The notes below the pieces were generated by a model. That model was not told the origin of the DNA. It worked only from the letters and a program-made list of their open reading frames with translations, and did no database searches. Made by a program: the position numbers and the translations under genes. Positions 1 to 5,815 of a DNA stretch of 7,607 nt are shown piece by piece. Where the stretch lies: NCBI GenBank assembly GCA_017559685.1, contig JAFYQY010000139.1, forward strand, positions 1-7,607, read 5' to 3'. The DNA is from Alistipes sp. (lineage in GTDB: Bacteria > Bacteroidota > Bacteroidia > Bacteroidales > Rikenellaceae). Each line of letters opens with the position of its first letter. Within the stretch, counting starts at the first letter, position 1.

Positions 1-769
1 CAATTCGGTACGCCGCACGAGCCATACAACTCATATGCAACGGTTCGTGAGCTTGAATTGTTGCGTGGAGGAATTGACCTCCATTTGCCTCCAAAACTCC
101 GTGCACCTTCTTGGTATCCTTACCCATATCGCTACACCAATCTGCGAGAGTTCCTGCCGAGTACTCAGTCTGCTTCGCCTTGTGCATAATCTCGAGCTCG
201 TTAGCCCACATTGCAGGGGTGAATCCTCCGTGCTGGTAGACATAGCGAGTAGTCCACAAATCCTTCCAAGAGAATGGGAACAACTTCGCAGGGCGACCAT
301 TTGCGGTACCCTTCGAAGAGGTAAACTGGAAGTCGGTACCCGACTTATCCACACCCTCGATTGCCACGTTCGAAATGTTGTGCATATCGATAACGAGGTT
401 TATCACGGTATTGATTGCAAAACGCACAGCCTTAGCGTTATGCTTCTTGTGGTTGCGGAGAACCTCCAACGCCTTCTCAATCTGAACATAAGCATCGCCA
501 TCGACCGATGCAGATGGCTTCAAATTCGCATCGAGATGGAGCTTGTGCCACGCCTCGGTATAGGCAAAACGCTCATCCTTACGGAGCGATGCGAGATAGT
601 AAGCCGACTTTGTCAAATCCTCACCGATATACTGCTTTACCAAGTTGAGAGTCTCGGGGTTATAGTGGTTTGATGCCATAATTACGACACCCTTGTCGCA
701 GTTTGCGTGCCACGCCTTTGCAGAGAGTGTTGCTGCAACGAGCAACACCGCCAATATAATCTTCTTCAT
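1..769 (-). CDS. Secreted S1/P1-fold protein with degenerate zinc site (class B), 3' end off the window
   Basis: The frame is open for 256 codons from the ATG at 769-767 to the left edge without a stop. By comparison with the copy at 1748-2545, about nine residues and the stop are missing. The protein starts with a Sec signal peptide ending in Ala-Lys-Ala, so Trp20 would be the mature N-terminus. Of the P1 nuclease zinc ligands only Trp20, His75 (P1 His60), Asp128 (Asp120) and His180 (His149) remain. His6 is replaced by Asp25, His116 by Asn124, His126 by Asn134 and Asp153 by Thr184, and there is no Asp where Asp45 should be. The fold assignment rests on the mature Trp, the AGTLADW segment near 205-211 and the C-terminal ARAAYRI helix. 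It starts 6 bp after the class A gene at 776-1570. By hand count it is about 61% identical to the protein at 1748-2545. It is either a catalytically dead partner or an altered metalloenzyme; biochemical function is unknown. Confidence 0.8.
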   Translation of the reverse strand, partial: MKKIILAVLLVAATLSAKAWHANCDKGVVIMASNHYNPETLNLVKQYIGEDLTKSAYYLASLRKDERFAYTEAWHKLHLDANLKPSASVDGDAYVQIEKALEVLRNHKKHNAKAVRFAINTVINLVIDMHNISNVAIEGVDKSGTDFQFTSSKGTANGRPAKLFPFSWKDLWTTRYVYQHGGFTPAMWANELEIMHKAKQTEYSAGTLADWCSDMGKDTKKVHGVLEANGGQFLHATIQAHEPLHMSCMARAAYRI

Positions 770-793
770 AGTGCTCTAATACTTAAAAATTTC
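710..793 (-). repeat. Near-identical spacer and signal-peptide segment, left copy
   Basis: This 84-bp stretch covers the last codons of the class A gene at 776-1570, the 6-bp spacer and the signal-peptide codons of the class B gene at 1-769. It differs at only four positions from 2486-2569, exactly 1776 bp away. Similarity drops sharply just past the codon for the mature Trp. It marks a tandem duplication of an A-B gene pair, or gene conversion confined to the joint between the genes. Confidence 0.85.
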
Positions 794-1570
794 CTCAATT
801 ACATAGGCCAAGCGGTATGCACCACGCTGCAACTGCTGGTCTACAATTTCGTGAACTGCTGCGATATCCTCCTTGGAGAGTTTGGCAACATCGGTACCCT
901 CAGGCAAGAGGCTGAAGCAGGTGCGAGATACACCGGCTGTCTCCTGTGTCCAATCGTAGCCTGTACCCTTCTGCACCTTCTTCACCTGACCCTTCGAGAG
1001 TGGTGTGAACGAGTCGTAATACTTCTCGCAATGCCAGCCCTTACGAGCAAAGCCAGGCGAACCGTCCCAGAAGCGGTGAGTACTAAACTTCTTACCCTTC
1101 TTCTTCAAGTTGAAGAAGTGGTGGGGGTGCGATTCCTTGTTCCAACGGATATGTCCAGGACAATGGTGGTCGCCAATCATATGGATAAGGTACTGCAAGT
1201 TGATTTTAACCAACGAATCAGACATATTCTTATATCCACCATTCGCCATCTCCTTGCGGATGCGCTCAATGTGGAAAGCGCCTGTAGTAGTCTTACCTAC
1301 AACAACTTTGCCCTTCGCATCCATATTGGTACTATGCCACCAATCGCAATCGGTGTAACCCTCAATCGAACGATACTGATCCATCCACGACGCCTGATAT
1401 GCGAGCGTCGAATTGAGATAGTGATGACACTTCGCCTGCGCCTCCGGAGAAAGGAGTTGCTCTGCGTAGTAGGCAATTACCGAGTGGCCAAGACCACCCC
1501 ACGCAAGAGCCTTCTCTACACTGCACAACGCTACCACAGCAGCGAGTGCAACAAAAATTTTTCTCTTCAT
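776..1570 (-). CDS. Secreted S1/P1-type zinc nuclease/phosphodiesterase (class A)
   Basis: This 264-residue protein has a signal peptide ending in Ala-Leu-Ala, so Trp24 becomes the mature N-terminus, as needed for the alpha-amino zinc contact in this family. All expected ligands are visible: Trp24, His29 (WGGLGH), Asp64 (WMD), His79 (WHS), His130 and Asp134 (LIHMIGD), His140 (HCPGH), and His165 and Asp169 (HRFWD). Three zinc ions are expected. P1-like enzymes cut single-stranded DNA and RNA and remove 3'-phosphates from nucleotides, whereas the related phospholipase C enzymes use the same site on phospholipids. I favour the nuclease branch from the overall motif spacing, but the substrate is not proven. 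Cys137 replaces the Gln usual in the P1 motif. The start is the only Met before the signal peptide, and the stop is TAG. It follows a 177-bp gap with a gene scar and sits 6 bp before a class B gene. By hand count it is about 72% identical to the protein at 2552-3346. Confidence 0.9.
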   Translation of the reverse strand: MKRKIFVALAAVVALCSVEKALAWGGLGHSVIAYYAEQLLSPEAQAKCHHYLNSTLAYQASWMDQYRSIEGYTDCDWWHSTNMDAKGKVVVGKTTTGAFHIERIRKEMANGGYKNMSDSLVKINLQYLIHMIGDHHCPGHIRWNKESHPHHFFNLKKKGKKFSTHRFWDGSPGFARKGWHCEKYYDSFTPLSKGQVKKVQKGTGYDWTQETAGVSRTCFSLLPEGTDVAKLSKEDIAAVHEIVDQQLQRGAYRLAYVIEEIFKY

Positions 1571-1588
1571 AATACTATTTAGTTTGGT

Positions 1589-1651
1589 TTACTTCAAATT
1601 CTCGTTAAGCAATATTGCAATACGGTACGCCGCACGTGCAAGGCAACTCAT
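1589..1651 (-). pseudogene. 3' remnant of a lost class B paralog
   Basis: Twenty codons plus TAA read MSCLARAAYRIAILLNENLK, nearly the same as the C-terminus of the intact neighbour that ends at 1748. At the DNA level 54 of 63 bases match that neighbour's 3' end (1748-1810). No upstream part of the gene is present: homology stops abruptly at 1651, where a hairpin-rich segment begins. The remnant ends 18 bp before the start of the class A gene at 776-1570. It is best explained as the scar of a deletion that removed most of a class B gene, perhaps with a class A gene. The 14% divergence argues against a very recent partial duplication of the neighbouring end. Confidence 0.8.
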
Positions 1652-1747
1652 TTTAAGTCGCTTGCGACTCCAAGTCCCCCTTTACCAAAGGGGGATTTAG
1701 GGGGAATGTCGATACCGTTACATATGAGTTGCTCTAACAACTCTTCT
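1652..1747. repeat. Hairpin-rich REP/MITE-like insert in the only long intergenic gap
   Basis: This 96-bp segment shows no similarity by eye to the adjacent gene ends. It has three inverted repeats: a 6-bp stem with a 2-base loop (1656-1669), a 9-bp stem of T-C5-T3 against A3-G5-A with a 3-base loop (1675-1695), and a 6-bp stem with a 6-base loop (1726-1743). A second G5 run at 1700-1704 could pair with the same C5 run as an alternative stem. A 9-base inverted repeat flanks the main part: GCAACTCAT at 1643-1651 and its complement at 1724-1732. CCCCCTTT...AAAGGGGGATTTAGGGGG sequences occur as dispersed repeats in many bacterial genomes, which I recall but cannot check here. No T-run follows any stem, so it is not a typical intrinsic terminator. 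Confidence 0.6.
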
Positions 1748-2545
1748 TTACTTCAAATTCTCGTTCAAGAGCACCGCAATACGGAACGCCGCACGTGCAA
1801 GGCAGCTCATATGGAACTCCTCGTGCGCCTGAATTGTTGGGTGAAGGAAGTTGCCACCGTTCGCCTCCAAGAGGTCGTACATACTCTTGGTGTACTTACC
1901 AACATCGTTAGCCCAATCACGAAGCGTTCCTGCCGAGTACTGCTCCTTCTTATCGCCGTGCATAATCTCGATGTCGTATGCCCACATTGCTGGCGAGTAA
2001 GCACCGTGATATGTGATGTAGCGGTGTGTCCACAACGACTTCCACGAATATGGGGTAATCTTTGCGGTTTTACCGTTTGCAGTACCCTTCGATGTGCCAA
2101 CCTGGAAGTCGGTACCCGACTGCGGGATACCCTCGATTACAACATTCGTGAGGTTGTGCATATCGATAATGAGGTTCATCACGGTATGAACTGCGAAGCT
2201 TACCGTTGCCTTATCGTGCTGACCACGATTACGGATAATCTCCAACGCCTTCTCAATCTGAACGTAAGCGTCGTTCTCGTCGGTTGTTACAGGCTGCAAC
2301 GAAGCGTCGAGGTGGAGCTGATGCCAACCTGCACTCTCGAGGTGGCGACCATTCTTACGATGCCAAGCAAGGTGATTCGAAGCCCTAGTAACATCCTCGT
2401 TAACATACTCCTTTACCAAACGGAGAGTCTTTGGGTTGTAGTTGTGTGATGCAACGAGCAACACAGCCTTATCGTACGACGAGTTCCACGCCTTTGCAGA
2501 GAGTGTTGCAGCAACGAGCAACACTGCCAATATAATCTTTTTCAT
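1748..2545 (-). CDS. Secreted S1/P1-fold protein with degenerate zinc site (class B)
   Basis: This complete 265-residue protein has a signal peptide ending in Ala-Lys-Ala and Trp20 as predicted mature N-terminus. The zinc site is mostly lost. Asp25 replaces His6, nothing acidic stands at the Asp45 position, Asn124 replaces His116, Asn134 replaces His126 and Ser184 replaces Asp153; His75 (His60), Asp128 (Asp120) and His180 (His149) are kept. Class B features here are IIDMHN (126-131), PAMWAYDIE (185-193), the AGTLRDWA segment (205-212), which resembles the WAxES region of P1 enzymes, and an IQAHEEFHMSC helix (238-248) leading into ARAAFRIAVLLNE. It starts 6 bp after the class A gene at 2552-3346, so the two are probably translated in sequence from one mRNA. 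The stop is TAA and a 177-bp gap follows. It could be a structural partner or regulator of the class A enzyme; that is inference. Confidence 0.85.
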   Translation of the reverse strand: MKKIILAVLLVAATLSAKAWNSSYDKAVLLVASHNYNPKTLRLVKEYVNEDVTRASNHLAWHRKNGRHLESAGWHQLHLDASLQPVTTDENDAYVQIEKALEIIRNRGQHDKATVSFAVHTVMNLIIDMHNLTNVVIEGIPQSGTDFQVGTSKGTANGKTAKITPYSWKSLWTHRYITYHGAYSPAMWAYDIEIMHGDKKEQYSAGTLRDWANDVGKYTKSMYDLLEANGGNFLHPTIQAHEEFHMSCLARAAFRIAVLLNENLK

Positions 2546-2569
2546 AATGCTCTAATACTTAAAAATTTC
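2486..2569 (-). repeat. Near-identical spacer and signal-peptide segment, right copy
   Basis: This is the second copy of the 84-bp segment at 710-793, matching at 80 of 84 bases. It spans the end of the class A gene at 2552-3346, the spacer and the signal-peptide codons of the class B gene at 1748-2545. The offset of 1776 bp also equals the distance between the starts of the two class A genes (1570 and 3346), so the pairs are in exact register. Confidence 0.85.
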
Positions 2570-3346
2570 ATCCAAAACACCAGCCAATCGGTATGCAGCA
2601 CGCTGCATCTGCTTGTCTACAATGCTGTGAACTGTTTCAACTTCCTCCTTGGTCATCTTGCTGAGCTCCTTATCCTTTGGTGTCACGGTGAAGCAGTAGC
2701 GAGATACATCGGCAGTCTCCTGAGTCCAATCGTAGCCCGAACCCTTCTTCACCTTCTTGGCCTGACCCTTTGTGAGAGGCTCCATATTCTCGACATACTT
2801 CTCGCAAGTCCAACCCTTACGACGGAAGCCCGGCGAGCCATCCCAGAACGAGTGGTAACCACGGGTCTTACCCTTATTCTTCAAGTTGTAGTGGAATGCA
2901 GGGTGCTCCTTCTTGCTCCAACGCACGTGCACAGGGCAGTGGTGGTCACCAATCATATGGATAAGGTACTGCAAGTTGATCTTAACCAACGAGTCGGACA
3001 TATTCTTGTATGCACCGTTGGCCATCTCCTTGCGGATACGCTCGATATGATAAGCACCTGTGGTAGGCTTATCCTTAACTACTTTGTAGTTAGCATCGAT
3101 GTTTGTACTATGCCACAAGTCGCACGCAGTATAACCCTCAATCGAGCGATACTGGTCCATCCACGACGCCTGATATGCAAGCGACGAGTGGAGATAGTGG
3201 TGACACTTAGCCTTAGTCTCGGGCGAGATAAGCTGTTCTGCGTAGTAGGCAATTACGGCGTGACCTACGTTAGCCCACGCAAACGCCTTCTCTACACCGC
3301 ACAAAGCAACCAACGCTGCCAATGCGATAAAAAACTTTCTTTTCAT
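2552..3346 (-). CDS. Secreted S1/P1-type zinc nuclease/phosphodiesterase (class A)
   Basis: The frame stays open upstream to 3499, but the real start is the ATG at 3346-3344. That Met begins MKRKFFIALAALVALCGVEK, a clear signal peptide matching the paralog at 776-1570, whereas the extra 51 codons would overlap the neighbouring gene and look like noise. The 264-residue protein is cleaved after Ala-Phe-Ala, leaving mature Trp24. All ligands are present: His29, Asp64, His79, His130, Asp134, His140, His165 and Asp169. The DGSPGFRRKGW segment (169-179) after the last ligand is shared with the class A copies at 776-1570 and 6621-7418. Cys137 lies between the Asp120 and His126 equivalents. Predicted activity is zinc-dependent cleavage of nucleic acids or 3'-nucleotides in the periplasm or outside the cell; a phospholipase activity cannot be excluded. 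It lies 29 bp after one class B gene and 6 bp before another. No Shine-Dalgarno sequence is visible. Confidence 0.9.
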   Translation of the reverse strand: MKRKFFIALAALVALCGVEKAFAWANVGHAVIAYYAEQLISPETKAKCHHYLHSSLAYQASWMDQYRSIEGYTACDLWHSTNIDANYKVVKDKPTTGAYHIERIRKEMANGAYKNMSDSLVKINLQYLIHMIGDHHCPVHVRWSKKEHPAFHYNLKNKGKTRGYHSFWDGSPGFRRKGWTCEKYVENMEPLTKGQAKKVKKGSGYDWTQETADVSRYCFTVTPKDKELSKMTKEEVETVHSIVDKQMQRAAYRLAGVLDEIFKY

Positions 3347-3375
3347 AATCTGTTTTATTTTAGGTAATTGTATTT

Positions 3376-4167
3376 CTATTTTGTCGCCTCGTTCATAAGG
3401 GCTGCGATGCGGAAGGCTGCACGAGCAACACCTGCATAGAAGCGTTCCTCCTCTTCGGCGTGAGCCTGGCGAGAGAGTTGGCAATACGGGCCTGCCCACT
3501 CGTAGAGTGGCTTCACGAGATTACCCATATCGGTAGCCCAATCACGAATCGAGCCTGCCATATACTGCTCCTTGTAGCGACCGTGGCACACCTTCAAATC
3601 ACGCACGTGCATCTCGGCCGACCACGACGAGTGGAACACCGAGAAGCCGTAAGTCCAGAAGTGCTTCCACTTGCGAGCCTTAAATTTCTCCTTCTTGCCG
3701 TAGCCACCCATCGACTGCTGGAACTCGAAATCCTCCTTCGAGTATGGGAACTCCTCGAGATAAACGTTTGCAACATTGTGCATCTCGATAGTCAACTCAA
3801 CAATCTTGCGGATAGCAAATGTAACCTCCTCCTCGCTCTTCGAAGCACGATTCTTAACCACCTCAACAGCATTCTCGAGCTGTGCAATAGCACTCTTATC
3901 GTCAGCCACAACAGGCTTCAAATTCATATCGAGTGAGATTGTTCGCCAATCGGCAGTCTCGAGCAACTCGCCCTTCTTGCGAGCCTTCTCGAAGGTCTGC
4001 ACCTGCATACGAACATCTTCGCCCAAATATTTCTTCAACTCAGCCTGCGCCGCAGGAGTCATATTCTCGTATGCGAGCAACAACGTCGCCTGGTCGTAAA
4101 CCCAATTCCACGCCTGTGCCGAATATGCGCCCAAAACAAGGGCAAGTGTGATAAATATCTTCTTCAT
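3376..4167 (-). CDS. Secreted S1/P1-fold protein with degenerate zinc site (class B)
   Basis: This 263-residue protein has a signal peptide ending in Ala-Gln-Ala and predicted mature Trp20. It is the most degenerate class B copy at the metal site. Asp25 stands for His6, Arg75 for His60, Glu124 for His116, Glu128 for Asp120, Asn134 for His126 and Ser183 for Asp153, and only His179 (His149) matches P1. Family membership is still supported by the EMHN segment (128-131), the AGSIRDWA segment (204-211) and the ARAAFRIAALMNE end (249-260). Charged residues dominate 230-245, unlike the copies at 1-769 and 1748-2545. The start is favoured by a strong Shine-Dalgarno sequence that overlaps the stop codon of the class A gene upstream, which suggests translational coupling to it. 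A zinc-dependent hydrolase mechanism of the P1 type looks impossible here; a binding or structural role is more likely, but no function is known. Confidence 0.8.
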   Translation of the reverse strand: MKKIFITLALVLGAYSAQAWNWVYDQATLLLAYENMTPAAQAELKKYLGEDVRMQVQTFEKARKKGELLETADWRTISLDMNLKPVVADDKSAIAQLENAVEVVKNRASKSEEEVTFAIRKIVELTIEMHNVANVYLEEFPYSKEDFEFQQSMGGYGKKEKFKARKWKHFWTYGFSVFHSSWSAEMHVRDLKVCHGRYKEQYMAGSIRDWATDMGNLVKPLYEWAGPYCQLSRQAHAEEEERFYAGVARAAFRIAALMNEATK

Positions 4168-4171
4168 AACC

Positions 4172-4178
4172 CCTCCTT
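4172..4178 (-). promoter_or_regulatory. Shine-Dalgarno sequence overlapping the upstream stop codon
   Basis: On the minus strand AAGGAGG lies 4 bases before the ATG of the class B gene at 3376-4167. Its first two A residues belong to the TAA stop (4177-4179) of the preceding class A gene. Terminating ribosomes would sit directly on the next start site, favouring coupled synthesis of this A-B pair. Most other genes in the array have no recognisable Shine-Dalgarno sequence. Confidence 0.7.
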
Positions 4179-4965
4179 ACTTGCTAAAAATCTGATTCAT
4201 AACATAAGCCAAGCGATAGCCCGCCTTTACAGCCTCCTCGTCAGCGATGCGTTGCATCTCGAGACGTGTCGCCTTCGAATACTTCTGCTTGTTCGAGCCC
4301 GCAGGTGTGAGTTCGAATGTCTTCTCTGCATTTGGAAGGCTTGTGATAGCCCACTTGTATGGATTACCCTTGCAGATCTTCTTAATCTCCTTTGGCGAGA
4401 GGGTTGCCATCTTGTCAGCATATTGACTTACAGTCCACTTCTTGCGACCATACTCGATAGCATCTACGTCCCAAACCTTGTGGAACGACTCCTTACCGCC
4501 CTTATTGTTGGTGAGGTGATAGTAGTACTGAGGATGCGACTTCTTAGGCCATACGTTGTGTCCTGGGCAGTGCATATCTGCTACCAAGTGAATGAGATAC
4601 AACAAGTTGAGGCGCACCTCCTCCTTTGGCATATTCTTGTAGCTCTTCATCAATTTCCAGATGCGATCCACCTGATAAGCTGCGCACTTCTCGTTTGTTA
4701 CATCGAGAGCACCGTTCTCGTCCATCCAGTTGCTGTGCCACTTGCCCGATGGGCGATACGGGTCGGTATAGCGGAACTGATCCATCCAAATTGCATAGAA
4801 AGGCAACGAGTGATTCAAATATTTATGAATATTCTCTCGAGCCTCGTCGGTGAGGTTGCGCTCGGCAATCTCGGTAATAGCAGAGTGGGCAAAGCCTCCC
4901 CACGCACTTGCGCTGTTGATGCTAAAGGCAACGAGCGCAACGATCAAGATAAGTAGTTTTTTCAT
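4177..4965 (-). CDS. Secreted S1/P1-type zinc nuclease/phosphodiesterase, divergent class A
   Basis: This 262-residue protein has a signal peptide ending in Ala-Ser-Ala and mature Trp22. All ligands are kept: His27 (WGGFAH), Asp62 (WMD), His77 (WHS), His126 and Asp130 (LIHLVAD), His136 (HCPGH), and His162 and Asp166 (HKVWD). It differs from the other class A copies in lacking the DGSPGF segment after the last ligand, where it has DVDAIEYGRKKW. It also lacks the Cys near residue 48 found in the other three, but keeps the Cys between Asp130 and His136. These changes flank the active site and could alter substrate choice. Predicted activity is zinc-dependent phosphodiester or 3'-nucleotide hydrolysis outside the inner membrane. 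It follows a class B gene by 22 bp and is separated by 9 bp from the next one, whose ribosome site overlaps its stop. Confidence 0.9.
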   Translation of the reverse strand: MKKLLILIVALVAFSINSASAWGGFAHSAITEIAERNLTDEARENIHKYLNHSLPFYAIWMDQFRYTDPYRPSGKWHSNWMDENGALDVTNEKCAAYQVDRIWKLMKSYKNMPKEEVRLNLLYLIHLVADMHCPGHNVWPKKSHPQYYYHLTNNKGGKESFHKVWDVDAIEYGRKKWTVSQYADKMATLSPKEIKKICKGNPYKWAITSLPNAEKTFELTPAGSNKQKYSKATRLEMQRIADEEAVKAGYRLAYVMNQIFSK

Positions 4966-4987
4966 AGTTCGGTTGTAGTGTTTTTCT

Positions 4988-5791
4988 CTATTGTGCCAAC
5001 TGATCCAACATTGCAGCCAAGCGATAGCCCAACTTAGCCATCATCTCGAAGTGCAAGTCCTTCAAGTCATTACGCTGAATACGAGGCATCTCGTAGTCGG
5101 GTTTTGCCCACTCGTAAATCTCGCCAGCAGTCTTACCGCAATCTGCAGCCCAGTCGTACAACGAACCAGCCGCCGCAGCCTTTGCCTTCTCGCCATAAGC
5201 CAACTCGTAGTCCTCTGCCCACATATTGCCAGTCACGCCATTGTGCCAAGCGTCGTAGATAGACCAGAAACGAGACCAAGTAACCTGATGCTTACGCTTA
5301 TTATACTTCGGAGTATCGCCACTGTAGCAGTAAATCTTGAAATCCTCCAACGAGTGTGGATAGCCCTCGAGGCGAATATAACCGATAGTGTGCATATCGC
5401 ACATAAGGTTGATGATGGTGCGGAGTGCATTCACAACCTCCTGACGCTCACGGCCGTCACGAGTGCGGACAATTCCAATCGCCTCCTCGATGCTCTTGAT
5501 AAGGTCGTCTTCCTCACGCTGCATTGGGCGAAGATCCTTGTCGAGATAGAGGAAGTGGATATCTTTTGAGTGGGTAGCCTGTTTTTTCTTCTCGAGACCA
5601 TAGAGGAACTGCACATCCTCGTAAAAGCTCTTACCGAGGAAGCGGTCAACAAAAGCCTTTCCATTCTCCGAGAGGTTGCGTTGTGCGAGAATCATTGAAC
5701 CCTCGTAAACTCGCTTCTCCCATCCGTGCACCTGAGCCTTTGCGCCCAAAGCGACCATTGCCAAAATGGCAAGTATAACTAATTTTTTCAT
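4988..5791 (-). CDS. Secreted S1/P1-fold protein with degenerate zinc site (class B, second subtype)
   Basis: This 267-residue protein has a signal peptide that most likely ends at Ala-Lys-Ala19, leaving Gln20-Val-His-Gly before Trp24. The conserved Trp would then not be the N-terminal residue and could not bind zinc through its alpha-amino group. At the site, Tyr29 replaces His6, Asn128 replaces His116, Tyr138 replaces His126 and Thr187 replaces Asp153; His79 (His60), Asp132 (Asp120) and His183 (His149) remain. With the adjacent copy at 5816-6604 it shares KKxATHSK (near 69-76), INLMC before an acidic-Met-His triplet (127-134), and a GY-(I/V)-R-x-EG-x-P stretch (137-145), which define a second class B subtype. 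The fold assignment rests also on LYDWAAD (211-217) and GYRLAAMLDQ (255-264). No nearby Shine-Dalgarno sequence is seen; an AGGAG lies too far upstream. Its function is unknown. Confidence 0.8.
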   Translation of the reverse strand: MKKLVILAILAMVALGAKAQVHGWEKRVYEGSMILAQRNLSENGKAFVDRFLGKSFYEDVQFLYGLEKKKQATHSKDIHFLYLDKDLRPMQREEDDLIKSIEEAIGIVRTRDGRERQEVVNALRTIINLMCDMHTIGYIRLEGYPHSLEDFKIYCYSGDTPKYNKRKHQVTWSRFWSIYDAWHNGVTGNMWAEDYELAYGEKAKAAAAGSLYDWAADCGKTAGEIYEWAKPDYEMPRIQRNDLKDLHFEMMAKLGYRLAAMLDQLAQ

Positions 5792-5815
5792 CGCTATTTC
5801 TGTTTTTTATTACTC

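Noticed and set aside
707..1582. Long open frame on the plus strand, 291 codons, opposite a class A gene; similar ones at 35-673, 1706-2449, 2627-3367, 4252-4956, 4991-5569, 6071-6628
   Set aside because: Each mirrors a well-supported minus-strand gene, has no signal peptide or recognisable domain, and is rich in Leu, Arg and Val as expected from reading the complement. They arise from the codon use of the real genes.
1675..1695. C5/G5 stem-loop as a rho-independent terminator
   Set aside because: On neither strand is the stem followed by a run of T residues, and it lies inside a co-directional array.
1571..1747. Internal promoter in the 177-bp gap
   Set aside because: I found no TAnnTTTG motif with an upstream TTTG on the minus strand. 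A weak or unusual promoter cannot be excluded without transcript data.
3347..3499. Possible 51-codon N-terminal extension of the class A gene at 2552-3346
   Set aside because: It would overlap the 3' part of the neighbouring class B gene, has low-quality composition (Arg, Cys and Pro rich), and would bury the signal peptide that begins at the ATG at 3346.
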